Below are positions 8,419-16,684 of a DNA stretch of 64,000 bases, piece after piece. Origin of the DNA: Lachnotalea glycerini (lineage in GTDB: Bacteria; Bacillota; Clostridia; Lachnospirales; Lachnospiraceae); assembly GCF_003201285.1 (NCBI RefSeq), contig NZ_QICS01000003.1, positions 326,651-390,650 on the forward strand, written 5' to 3'. A model generated the notes under the pieces. It did no database searches, was not told the origin of the DNA, and saw only the letters and a list, made by a program, of their open reading frames with translations. A program made the translations under genes and the position numbers. The stretch's first letter is position 1. Each line of letters starts with the position of its first letter.

Positions 8419-9408
8419 TTAAACACTTTTTACGTTATATATTTCATCACTTTTCGGAGGTTCCAGAAATCTTTTCTCGTCCTCATTTAATATGACTCGG
8501 TCTTTTCCCGTTACTGCCTTACCTATGACTGCAGCATTGATACCTAGTTTTTCTAAATTTCTTACTAAATCATATCCATTATCAATAGCCATTAGCATGC
8601 AGCCACTTGATATTAGACAATATGGATTTAAGTCATAAAATTCACAGATTTCTACAGTCTCCTGCTTAATTGGTATCTTTTTCAGGTCTATTTCAAGTCC
8701 GACGCCAGATGCTTCTGCCATTTCCCAAAGAGCACCAAATATGCCGCCCTCCGTCACGTCATGCATTGCACTAACGCCAGACTTAACGGCCTCGGCGGCC
8801 TCGGTAACCACAGATATATAATGATCCAAATTTTTCGCCGACTCTATCAAATTCCTGGGATACTTTTCCAACAACTCCAGTTCATGATCTTTCGCAAGGA
8901 TTGAAGTTCCTTCAATTCCGATCCACTTTGTAACTACAATATCCTGCCCCGGTTTAGCTCCTCCGGTCGATATCACTTTACCATCTTTCACCTTACCGAT
9001 TCCTGAAATGCTTATAATCGGTTGGTTAACAGCTCTGGTAATTTCGGTATGACCGCCTGCAATCTGAATATGAAGCTGTGCACATACCTCTTCTATCTGA
9101 CTCATCATTTCTTTTAAATCAGACTCATAGCTGTCCTCAGGTAAAAGAATGGTTAACATAATAGCAACCGGCTCTGCTCCTGCTGAGGCTAAATCGTTTG
9201 CTGTAACATGCACAGATAAAGAACCAATATCCTTTACTGTACCAGTAATCGGATCCGTTGATATTACAAAGGTTTCATCTTCTTTCAGCTTAATCGCAGC
9301 ACAGTCTTCACCTACTCCTGCTCCTAATAATAATTCTTCTCTTTTTGTTCTGATCTGTTTTAATACGGAACGCTTTAATACCGTCTCGGATACTTTTCCA
9401 ACTTTCAT
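8419..9408 (-). CDS. AIR-synthase-related (PurM/HypE-like) ATP-binding protein
   Basis: The 329-residue product belongs to the PurM/HypE/ThiL/SelD fold superfamily. Visible are the N-terminal GAGVGEDCAAI loop (about 29-39), the ISTDPITGT and HVTANDLASAGAEPVA motifs that bind ATP and Mg, GGHTEIT near 138, and the C-terminal MHDVTEGGIFGALWEMAEAS and SGCMLMAI segments. HypE would end with a conserved PRIC carbamoyl/cyanide-carrier cysteine, but this protein ends NVKSV. No hydrogenase maturation genes are nearby, so it is not a canonical HypE. It resembles stand-alone AIR-synthase-like proteins of unknown substrate that are common in clostridia. The start is 33 bp after the VanW gene. Confidence 0.85.
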   Translation of the reverse strand: MKVGKVSETVLKRSVLKQIRTKREELLLGAGVGEDCAAIKLKEDETFVISTDPITGTVKDIGSLSVHVTANDLASAGAEPVAIMLTILLPEDSYESDLKEMMSQIEEVCAQLHIQIAGGHTEITRAVNQPIISISGIGKVKDGKVISTGGAKPGQDIVVTKWIGIEGTSILAKDHELELLEKYPRNLIESAKNLDHYISVVTEAAEAVKSGVSAMHDVTEGGIFGALWEMAEASGVGLEIDLKKIPIKQETVEICEFYDLNPYCLISSGCMLMAIDNGYDLVRNLEKLGINAAVIGKAVTGKDRVILNEDEKRFLEPPKSDEIYNVKSV

Positions 9409-9441
9409 GCTATGCTCTCCAAACCATTATGACATCTTCTA

Positions 9442-10995
9442 TTATTCCGCTGCTGCCTGCTGTGCTTCCTGTGCTGCTTGCTGTGCTGCCAGTGCATCTG
9501 CCTGCGCTTGTGCCGCTGCTGCCTGTGCTGCTGCCTGATTGACTATGCCTGCCAAACTGTCAATTGTTGCGTTTACTGTTGCAGTATCATTTGTCGCTAC
9601 TGCGGCTGATAATGCTGCAATGGAATTTTCATCTCCCCATGCTGTTCCTACAGAAATATAAGCTGGTTCAGCCTTATATGAACTATAATTTATCTCCTCC
9701 ACATCTGTCTGCTTTCCGTTTACATATACATATTTATATAATTTTGCGGTATAGCCTGTATGTGGCGACTGTGTTTGTTTTTGTTGTCCGAATAAAAGTG
9801 TACCATCCAATGTATATTTAGCGCCAGTTGGTTCCGTTGTTGTTAAAGTCTCACTCTTAAATTCAATCGTTCTGTTTGAATCTCTTGTCTCACAACCATA
9901 AATATTAAATGTAATCTTCTTACCACTCGTTATACCTTCTATATAGATCGGATAATCCGTTGTATTTGTAAACTTAAAATCTTTTCCTGCCGATTCTGAT
10001 ATGGCAGCGTCTGCAGAGGGATCAACATAGCCTACTATCATGGAATGATTATATCTTTCATCCACTTGAAGCTCTGCTCTTAAAACTGTATTATACAATG
10101 TAGTGGATACCTGACATATACCACCTCCAAAACTATCTACTACCTGACCTTGAAGATAAGATCCTGCCAAATAGTAACCATTTTCAGCGGTAAATGGGGT
10201 AATGCTATCATAGGTTGAAAAAGTCTCTCCTGGTAACAACACAGTTCCGTTGATTAGTTTTGCACCATTTTCAATATTTGCGCTTCTAGAGCTTCCAGAA
10301 GTACTAAAACTAGTAGTAAAGCTTGCCAATACATCCTTTACCTTAGCGAAATCTTCCTTAGAAGCCTTTGGCTCAACCAGTTCTACTGCCAAATCAATAC
10401 TTGAATCATCTCTATTCCATTCCTTTAAACTATCCTCTACCAGTTGTATTGATTTATCTACATCAACTCCTACACCAGTTTGACTCTCTGTAATTACAAA
10501 TTGACCTTTTTCTCTTTTCAAAGAGGCATCTACCGGATCTACATTATATACAAGGCATTGCTCATTAATCACCTTTTTGATTTGGGCTTCATCAAATGTA
10601 ATATCTAAGTCATATTCCTTTGATTCATGCTGTAAGTCTTTGAGTGCTTTATACCTTTGAATGATATTACCTGTTTTTCCTAAATTAACGGCATCCTCTA
10701 CCACATCCATATTATTGCATTCCATACCAAGATCGGATGCTTTTACCTTTACTTCATTACTGTCTACCATAAATGTAATTGTCTTATTACCCAGCTCGGA
10801 TAAATAATCATCAATTGCTTCTGTTGCCTGTTTTGCTGTCATTTGCGACACGTCAATTCCAGCAATATAAACACCATTATTTATTGTATTATCATCAGTC
10901 TCTTTGGCTGCCGCTGCACTTAATCCAAATCCCATAGCTACCATAAAAACAGCTAACGTGCAGACCAAAGATACAAAAAATTTCTTGACTTTCAT
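9442..10995 (-). CDS. Secreted VanW-domain protein with putative peptidoglycan-binding domain
   Basis: The 517-residue product has an N-terminal signal peptide or anchor (residues 8-30, ending SAAAA). A YkuD-linked type putative peptidoglycan-binding region follows (about 40-215, starting GVYIAGIDVSQMT). A VanW domain covers about 225-360, with LINGTVLLPGETFSTY, GGGICQVSTTLYN and the following R-A-E-L segment. The C-terminus (about 480-517) is an unusual Ala/Gln-rich tail, likely a helical or cell-wall-spanning segment encoded by GC-rich repeats. VanW proteins occur in vancomycin-resistance clusters, but in clostridia they are mostly housekeeping envelope proteins of unknown activity. No van genes are nearby, so resistance should not be inferred. 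Confidence 0.88.
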   Translation of the reverse strand: MKVKKFFVSLVCTLAVFMVAMGFGLSAAAAKETDDNTINNGVYIAGIDVSQMTAKQATEAIDDYLSELGNKTITFMVDSNEVKVKASDLGMECNNMDVVEDAVNLGKTGNIIQRYKALKDLQHESKEYDLDITFDEAQIKKVINEQCLVYNVDPVDASLKREKGQFVITESQTGVGVDVDKSIQLVEDSLKEWNRDDSSIDLAVELVEPKASKEDFAKVKDVLASFTTSFSTSGSSRSANIENGAKLINGTVLLPGETFSTYDSITPFTAENGYYLAGSYLQGQVVDSFGGGICQVSTTLYNTVLRAELQVDERYNHSMIVGYVDPSADAAISESAGKDFKFTNTTDYPIYIEGITSGKKITFNIYGCETRDSNRTIEFKSETLTTTEPTGAKYTLDGTLLFGQQKQTQSPHTGYTAKLYKYVYVNGKQTDVEEINYSSYKAEPAYISVGTAWGDENSIAALSAAVATNDTATVNATIDSLAGIVNQAAAQAAAAQAQADALAAQQAAQEAQQAAAE

Positions 10996-11176
10996 TCTGA
11001 TTCCCCTTTAACATTCATTAATCACTCATTTTACCACAATTTATCTGATTTGCAAATAAATCCTTGTAAAAAATAATTGTAAGTTTTTGTTATCCTCGTT
11101 GACATCTTCTGATTCATTCTGTATATTATTAGACATAATCAAAAGATTTAAAACTATTGTAAAATTTTATTATACT

Positions 11177-11281
11177 TTATAAAGCGGGTAATACAACCGC
11201 TAGCACCATAGATAATACGATTATTATTATGATAACACTTGAAATAGTTTTTTTTGTTTTTGAACTATTGAAATTGATCAT
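11177..11281 (-). CDS. Probable 34-residue single-pass membrane peptide
   Basis: A 35-codon frame starts with ATG at 11281, preceded by AGAAGGAGGCAACT, one of the best ribosome binding sites in the window. The predicted peptide has a polar, basic N-terminus (MINFNSSKTKKT) and a continuous hydrophobic stretch (SSVIIIIIVLSMVLAVVLPA) that would span a membrane once. This layout resembles small Firmicute membrane peptides such as Prli42 or DUF4044, although sequence identity to either cannot be claimed. It is divergent from the 11351 gene and lies upstream of the VanW gene with about 180 bp between. Evidence is the start signal and composition only. Confidence 0.55.
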   Translation of the reverse strand: MINFNSSKTKKTISSVIIIIIVLSMVLAVVLPAL

Positions 11282-11350
11282 AGTTGCCTCCTTCTACATT
11301 CATTACACACATCATCTATTTATAACATACCTGAAAGGCGGTATAAACAT

Positions 11351-11971
11351 ATGCTATTTTTTATCACTATTATATTATTAGTTGTTTGGTTCTCAATGTC
11401 CAGAAAAAGAACTTCTTATCTTCAGGAGAAGAAAAAAGAAAATTTCTGGGAAAAAGAATCTAATGCCAATCATACCAGAAAAACTTCACTAGAATGTTTA
11501 AATTATATTACAATTCCATTAAATTTAATAGAACTGGCGGGTTCATCAACCGATTCTTCCATTATGGAACAGGGTAAGATACTAAAGCAGTTATCAAACA
11601 AAAAAATTGTTAATTTAACCGGTATCAGCAACACTGATTTAAAGCTAAAATACGGAAGCAGTAATCTTTCAAGTCTTACGGAATATGATCAAAATTTTAC
11701 ACAGTTGGCGCAGACTTTAAATTGTATAGGTTTACGCTTTAGTGAGCTTGAGGATGATTCATCTGCTATTTTAATACTCGAATTCAGTGTTTCCTGCAAA
11801 AGTGACATCAGTTCCACCTACAAGCAGTTGGCACAGTTATATGTAAATGTTGGTCAGGCTGAAAAAATTGATTCACTGATTGAGTCTGCCAAAACTTTAA
11901 ATTCTTTAATGAAAAATACAATACTCATACATTTGGAAGCAATTAAAAAATCCTCCCATGCTTTAAAATAA
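11351..11971 (+). CDS. Membrane-anchored orphan protein with helical-repeat C-terminus
   Basis: This 206-residue protein is not recognised. AAAGGCGGTATAAACAT precedes the ATG. Residues 1-14 form a short hydrophobic anchor (MLFFITIILLVVWFS) followed by a basic SRKR stop-transfer patch, so the remainder is predicted to be cytoplasmic. Residues 100-205 have the length and spacing of two tetratricopeptide-like helical hairpins (LAQTLNCIGLRFSELEDDSSA, LAQLYVNVGQAEKIDSLIESA). The last 29 bases overlap the convergent DnaQ-like gene. The TPR reading is suggestive only, and no function is proposed. Confidence 0.7.
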   Translation: MLFFITIILLVVWFSMSRKRTSYLQEKKKENFWEKESNANHTRKTSLECLNYITIPLNLIELAGSSTDSSIMEQGKILKQLSNKKIVNLTGISNTDLKLKYGSSNLSSLTEYDQNFTQLAQTLNCIGLRFSELEDDSSAILILEFSVSCKSDISSTYKQLAQLYVNVGQAEKIDSLIESAKTLNSLMKNTILIHLEAIKKSSHALK

Positions 11972-12653
11972 TACCGTCTATCATTCTTGAGGCTTCATTT
12001 TTTGTAAGACTGTCAATTTGCACGGCTATGGCTATATTATGATATTTTATTAAGTCTCTTAAATATATTTTCTGCTTTGGCGTGATAGGACCCTCTCTTT
12101 TTACCTGATAGCTTAGACTAAAAGGGTTAAAAGCATCTTCATTGCCTTTATAAAACTGCTCTGACAAAATTTTATATAAATCACTTGCCGCTAATGCATC
12201 ATAATAGGCACGGTGCTTATTTACATGCTCAATCTTATAATATTCGCACAAATACTCCAAAGAACGTTTTTCTAATTCCGGCAAGAATTTTCTAGCCAGC
12301 TTTAAAGTGTCAATTGCCTCTTTTTCAAAGCCCATCTTATGGTTAGCAGCCGCCTTTTTTACAAAGCTGTAATCAAATTGTATGTTGTGTCCCAACAAAA
12401 TGTCGTCTTCACAGAAATCAATCAATTCCACGATCACGTTCTCAATATCCTCTCCACTTTGCATCATATCTTCTGTAATCCCAGTAAGATCCACAATTTG
12501 TTGCGATAAATACGTTTTCGCATTCACTATTTTATCATAGGTACCTATTACTTTACCTTTTTTTATTTTGACAGCTCCAACCTCTAATATTCTTGCATAT
12601 TTGGGATTAAGACCGGTTGTTTCTAAATCTAGTGCAATATATGAATCTATCAT
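11943..12653 (-). CDS. DnaQ-like 3'-5' exonuclease (DEDDh family)
   Basis: The 236-residue product has the RNase-T/DnaQ exonuclease fold. Exo I is DLETTGL at residues 9-15 (Asp and Glu metal ligands), Exo II is in HNIQFDYSFV (about residues 90-99), and Exo IIIe is HRAYYDALAA (about 147-156) with the general-base His and last Asp. The C-terminal 70 residues lack a polymerase or helicase domain, so this is a stand-alone nuclease rather than PolC. It could act in proofreading, repair or RNA trimming. It starts three bases after nth, making a radical SAM, nth, exonuclease operon. Confidence 0.88.
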   Translation of the reverse strand: MIDSYIALDLETTGLNPKYARILEVGAVKIKKGKVIGTYDKIVNAKTYLSQQIVDLTGITEDMMQSGEDIENVIVELIDFCEDDILLGHNIQFDYSFVKKAAANHKMGFEKEAIDTLKLARKFLPELEKRSLEYLCEYYKIEHVNKHRAYYDALAASDLYKILSEQFYKGNEDAFNPFSLSYQVKREGPITPKQKIYLRDLIKYHNIAIAVQIDSLTKNEASRMIDGIILKHGRIF

Positions 12654-12656
12654 TTT

Positions 12657-13316
12657 TTATTCCTCATTTTTTCCCTGCTGCTTCCTATTTATCCCTTTAT
12701 ACTCAGTACAGTACTTTTGCATAAAGCACTCTTCACATTTAGGACTTCTTGCATAACAAATATTTCGTCCAAAGGTTATTATCTGAATATTATATAAAAT
12801 CCAATGCTCCTTAGGTAAAACTTTCATCAATTCATATTCTATTTTCTCTGGATCCTCCTCCTTTGTAAATCCCAATCGTTTTGATATTCTTTTTACATGA
12901 GTATCTACTACAATACTTGGCTCATGATATATATTCCCACGAATTACATTAGCAGTTTTTCTACCTACCCCCGCAAGGCTTGTTAGCTCTTCTATGGTTC
13001 TTGGTACCTCCCCTTGATATTCATCCAATAATTTGCGGCAGCATAAAATAATATTTTTGGCCTTATTATGGTAAAAGCCTGTTGTTTTAATATCCTGCTC
13101 CAGTTTACTAAGCTCGGCATTAGCGAATTTTTCAATACTATCATACTTTTGGAATAAATCCTTTGTCACAATATTTACTCTAGCATCCGTACATTGCGCA
13201 CTTAATATCGTCGCAATTAAAAGCTGCCATGCAGTCTCATGATTTAAATAGCATTTATATTCTCTGGAATATTTTTCATCCAACAGTGCCAATATCTCCT
13301 TTGTTCTTTTTGTCAT
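12657..13316 (-). CDS. nth: Endonuclease III (DNA glycosylase/AP lyase)
   Basis: Nth removes oxidised pyrimidines and cleaves the abasic strand in base-excision repair. The 219-residue protein has the helix-hairpin-helix LAGVGRKTANVI with catalytic Lys120, and the following VVDTHVKR with Asp138, the same numbering as the Escherichia coli enzyme. The four-cysteine iron-sulfur cluster motif C-x6-C-x2-C-x5-C is complete at 187, 194, 197 and 203. The start overlaps the radical SAM gene by four bases. Identification is secure. Confidence 0.97.
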   Translation of the reverse strand: MTKRTKEILALLDEKYSREYKCYLNHETAWQLLIATILSAQCTDARVNIVTKDLFQKYDSIEKFANAELSKLEQDIKTTGFYHNKAKNIILCCRKLLDEYQGEVPRTIEELTSLAGVGRKTANVIRGNIYHEPSIVVDTHVKRISKRLGFTKEEDPEKIEYELMKVLPKEHWILYNIQIITFGRNICYARSPKCEECFMQKYCTEYKGINRKQQGKNEE

Positions 13317-15046
13317 TTTAATACACCTACCATTTGAGTATGAGCTTCATAGGTTAATGGGTTTCTTTTATTATAATCAAACAGCAGCATAACTTTATCA
13401 TTACTGTTTTGTTTTGTTATCGCCTTAGCAGAAAACACTTCAATATGGGTCATTTTTCCAAGCTGTTTGTAATTATAATCCTTATATTCCGGTAAAAATA
13501 TCCTTTCTTTTTCTTCTTTCACGTAAAAGCTCTTAATGATATCTTTGTACTCGGTTAGATCTGCCGCCCAATTTGGCCTTGATTTTAAATTCTCTCTTAA
13601 ATATAAATCATATAATAAAAGCTCTTTGTAAACACATGTCTTCTCCCAGTCATGTGCCTTAGCAAATTCCAATAGTATCTCATATCTGACTATTCTTGAG
13701 TGGCTGACTCCTGCATAGCCTTTCTTTTCATAAAAATCGCCCAATGCCGAATAGAAATCAAAGGCATTTTCAAATAACAATTCAAGCTGTCTGATTGTCC
13801 TTGTAAACTGATTGCTGTTATAATACAGCTCCACCATTTCCTCTGTTTTCTTAATCTGAAGTATTTCATCGTGGCTGAGCCATTTCGTGCTTAATACTTC
13901 ATAGACAGGATTAGAGCGGTAAAGCAAGTCATATTCATCTGCCATGTTATGCATTTGGGAGCCCTTTAGCACCTTTAGAAAGCCAAGTTGAAGCTGTTCA
14001 GGTCTTAGACTATACACATCATTAAATGACTTTTTAAAGCTTTGAAATCCCTCATAGGGCAAACCTGCAATCAAGTCAAGATGCTGATGTATATTTTCAA
14101 AGCTGTTGATTTTTTCCACTACACTTCTAAGCATTGTAAAATCCATTGCCCTGTTAATTTCCAAAATTGTAGCATCATTGGTGGATTGTACCCCGATTTC
14201 CAGTTGAATTAATCCGGGACGCATTCTGGACATTAATTCTAAATCCTCTTCTTTTAACAAATCCGCCCCTATTTCAAAGTGAAAATTTGTTATACCATTG
14301 TCATTCTCCAGTATATATCGCCATATTTCTCTTGCATGCTTAGCATTACAGTTAAAGGTTCTATCTACAAATTTTACCTGTGGTATTTTATTATCAATAA
14401 AAAACAAAAGCTCTTTCTTAACCAGCTCAAGGCTTCGAAACCTTACCTTCTTATCAATAGAGGACAGACAATAGCTGCATGAAAATGGACAACCTCTGCT
14501 TGTCTCATAATATATAATTTTATTCTTGAATTTTTCGATATCAAAATAGCAAAATGGAATATCATCCATATTCATTTGTTCCCTTGGTGAGTTTTGTACA
14601 ATGCAATTATCGTCTGTTCGATACGCAATCCCTTTTATCTCTTCTAGTGGCATCGCCTCGTCTATATAATGCGATGCAAGCTCCAAAAAGGTTTTCTCTC
14701 CTTCTAGTACCATAACTCCTTGCATCTGAGGTAAATTTTCAAGGAGACAGGCGGCATCATAAGATACTTCTGGTCCTCCCGCCCAAATAGGAACATTAGG
14801 AAGCAGCTTCTTTAAATCAACTACCAGATTTCTTACATAATTAAAATTCCAGATGTAGCAAGAAAATGCTATGACGTCCGGCTTCTTCTTATAGATCTCT
14901 TCTAAAATATAATCCTCATAATGATTGATGGTAAACTCTGCAATTTCTATCTGACCGGCATATATTCCAGCATAAGCGGCCAGACTATAGACAGCAAGAT
15001 TGGAATGTATATACTTTGCATTAATTGCAACTAATAAAATTTTCAT
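13313..15046 (-). CDS. B12-binding-domain radical SAM protein (DUF4080 type)
   Basis: The 577-residue product starts with a cobalamin-binding-like Rossmann domain (residues 1-130, MKILLVAINAKYIHSN and AGGPEVSYD). The radical SAM core follows, with the cluster motif C-x3-C-x2-C in RGCPFSCSYCLSS near residue 187. A C-terminal region of about 200 residues matches the DUF4080-type extension. The absence of the DxHxxG motif means it may not bind cobalamin tightly. The reaction is unknown for this family. It is the first gene of the minus-strand operon with nth and the DnaQ-like nuclease, an association common in clostridia. Confidence 0.9.
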   Translation of the reverse strand: MKILLVAINAKYIHSNLAVYSLAAYAGIYAGQIEIAEFTINHYEDYILEEIYKKKPDVIAFSCYIWNFNYVRNLVVDLKKLLPNVPIWAGGPEVSYDAACLLENLPQMQGVMVLEGEKTFLELASHYIDEAMPLEEIKGIAYRTDDNCIVQNSPREQMNMDDIPFCYFDIEKFKNKIIYYETSRGCPFSCSYCLSSIDKKVRFRSLELVKKELLFFIDNKIPQVKFVDRTFNCNAKHAREIWRYILENDNGITNFHFEIGADLLKEEDLELMSRMRPGLIQLEIGVQSTNDATILEINRAMDFTMLRSVVEKINSFENIHQHLDLIAGLPYEGFQSFKKSFNDVYSLRPEQLQLGFLKVLKGSQMHNMADEYDLLYRSNPVYEVLSTKWLSHDEILQIKKTEEMVELYYNSNQFTRTIRQLELLFENAFDFYSALGDFYEKKGYAGVSHSRIVRYEILLEFAKAHDWEKTCVYKELLLYDLYLRENLKSRPNWAADLTEYKDIIKSFYVKEEKERIFLPEYKDYNYKQLGKMTHIEVFSAKAITKQNSNDKVMLLFDYNKRNPLTYEAHTQMVGVLK

Positions 15047-15245
15047 TATATCACACTTTCGTTTCTTCTATAATCATACTAATTATCCGCAATACTATGT
15101 TCTTTGATTATATGTGATTCACCTTTAAAATACAATGCATTATTCACTCTTCTTCTCTTGCATGCTATATTTGTAGTTTTAGACTAAAATGAGCAATAAT
15201 GCTATATATTGGTAGTGTAATTTGGATGACTAGCCAGTATTATTA

Positions 15246-15274
15246 TTGACTTATAATTTATATAAGGCTATAAT
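15246..15274 (+). promoter_or_regulatory. Strong sigma-A promoter of the ArsR-type gene
   Basis: TTGACT at 15246-15251, an exact 17-nt spacer and a perfect TATAAT at 15269-15274. A start near 15281 gives a leader of about 160 nt before the chosen ATG at 15440. The rest of 15047-15439 shows no gene on either strand. Confidence 0.7.
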
Positions 15275-15315
15275 ATACTAAAATCCATCAAATTTTTTGT
15301 AACATTTAAACAAGT

Positions 15316-15336
15316 GTTAAACAATTGCAGTTTAAC
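15316..15336. promoter_or_regulatory. Inverted repeat, possible autoregulatory operator
   Basis: GTTAAAC (15316-15322) and GTTTAAC (15330-15336) form a dyad with a 7-nt spacer, about 40 bases downstream of the -10 box. This position suits repression of the downstream ArsR-type gene, but binding is inferred only. Confidence 0.35.
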
Positions 15337-15439
15337 CTAAACGTAAATGATTATAATAAATAAATCAATTAAATTATACGATGGCTTTCACATCTTCCCG
15401 TATACTTACGAGGCTGCGCGATTGCGATTGGAGGTATTT

Positions 15440-16357
15440 ATGTTACATATCAAATCATTAGACGAAGGCTTAGCTATATTTAAAGCATTGGGTTCAGATA
15501 TTAGAGTTGAGGTTATCAAGCTTTTACTTAAAAATCAAAATATGAATATGAATGAACTGGCAACTAAACTCAATATTACAAACGGTGCTCTTACCAGTCA
15601 TATTAAAAAGTTGGAGGATTGCGGTATTATATCCATATCAAATGAATCTACCGGACATGGAAACCAAAAAATTTGTGCTGTACATTTAGATAAAATTTTA
15701 ATAGAGTTAGACACTGAGAGTACATTAAATAATGTGTTTGAAACAAGCATACAGGTTGGACATTACTCTGACTATCTTATTTATCCAACTTGTGGTCTTG
15801 CTTCTACCTCCGCCATTATCGGGCAGGTGGATGACCCCAGGTATTTTGCTCATCCGAATCGATATGATGCCAGCATATTATGGCTCACCCATGGCTATGT
15901 GGAATATGACATTCCTAATTTCATACCTGCTTCTCAAAAGATTGACCAGATTACAATTTCTGTTGAATTAAGCTCAGAAGCGCCAGGCAGCAACAATATT
16001 TGGCCCAGTGATATTTATTTTCATCTCAACAATACATGTATAGGTACTTGGACTAGTCCCGGAGATTTTGGAGATACAAAAGGTATTTTTAACCCTGACT
16101 GGTGGTTTTCTAACTGGAATCAGTATGGATTACTAAAACTCTTAGTGATCAATCGAAACGGAACTTTTATTGACGGCCTTAAAATCTCAGATGTATCCAT
16201 TTTAGATTTTAATTTTGATTACAAAAGTACAATCAGGTTGAAATTTGAAGTTCCTGAAACAGCCAGGCATGTCGGCGGTCTTACTATATTTGGAAAGTCT
16301 TTTGGGAATTACAATCAGGATATCAATGTTCGCATTGACTACAGCCCAATGCTATAA
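15440..16357 (+). CDS. ArsR-family regulator with beta-rich C-terminal domain
   Basis: The start at 15440 is chosen because GATTGGAGGTATTT precedes it and the product then begins MLHIKSLDEGLAIFKALGSD. The 31 codons upstream are unconserved in style. Residues 8-85 form an ArsR winged helix (LAIFKALGSDIRVEVIKLLL, MNELATKLNITNGALTSHIK). Residues 110-305 form a Trp- and Asn-rich, beta-strand-rich domain (LTHGYVEYDIPNF, NIWPSDIYFHLNN, NPDWWFSNWNQYG) resembling jelly-roll carbohydrate-binding folds. That suggests a cytoplasmic sugar sensor rather than a metal sensor, and no Cys/His metal site is evident in the wing. Such ArsR proteins are common in Lachnospiraceae near glycan genes. The regulon is unknown. 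Confidence 0.82.
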   Translation: MLHIKSLDEGLAIFKALGSDIRVEVIKLLLKNQNMNMNELATKLNITNGALTSHIKKLEDCGIISISNESTGHGNQKICAVHLDKILIELDTESTLNNVFETSIQVGHYSDYLIYPTCGLASTSAIIGQVDDPRYFAHPNRYDASILWLTHGYVEYDIPNFIPASQKIDQITISVELSSEAPGSNNIWPSDIYFHLNNTCIGTWTSPGDFGDTKGIFNPDWWFSNWNQYGLLKLLVINRNGTFIDGLKISDVSILDFNFDYKSTIRLKFEVPETARHVGGLTIFGKSFGNYNQDINVRIDYSPML

Positions 16358-16480
16358 GAAAGTGGACAAGTCCGCATCAGCTTTCTAATCCTCAATCAAA
16401 ATAACTTGGCCGCATCAAATGAAGTCACGCAGTGACATTTTCCACTTGCATTCGTGCGCATTGTGTTTTTATTATATTAG
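16358..16480 (+). repeat. Diverged copy of the 180-bp structured repeat family
   Basis: The sequence starting right after the ArsR stop codon contains GTGGACAAGTCCGCATCAGC, then GTCACGCAGTGAC and GCATTCGTGCGCATTGTGTTT. These blocks are nearly identical, in the same order and spacing, to the tandem repeat at 31183-31722. The middle block between CTAATC and GAAGTCACGC is diverged and the 3' third (the CATAGGAA inverted repeat) is missing. Confidence 0.85.
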
Positions 16481-16590
16481 TGTCTAAAATAATCTCTTTG
16501 CACTCTTTTTAAGCTGTAATTATGCTTATCTTTATTTTTTATTTTATAATTTTTCTAGTCACTTTTTTAGATTTCCTGAATATAATAGAG

Positions 16591-16634
16591 TAACACTTAT
16601 CGGTTTTTGGCGTGCCAATAAACGATAAGTGTTA
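16591..16634. repeat. Long imperfect hairpin upstream of the DUF4474 gene
   Basis: A 12-bp perfect stem (TAACACTTATCG with CGATAAGTGTTA) encloses a smaller TTGGC-GT-GCCAA stem. No T-run follows on either strand, so it is not a standard terminator. It lies about 50 bases upstream of the gene start at 16685 and would be transcribed in its leader, or could be a protein-binding dyad. Confidence 0.6.
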
Positions 16635-16684
16635 AAAATGCATATTTGCAAGCATTTATCACGAATCATAGAAAGGAAAGAACT

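Noticed and set aside
8419-9408. HypE hydrogenase maturation protein
   Set aside because: The terminal cysteine motif is absent and no other hyp or hydrogenase genes are near.
9442-10995. Vancomycin resistance gene (vanW)
   Set aside because: The VanW domain alone is common in clostridial envelope proteins, and no vanR/S/H/A/X genes are present.
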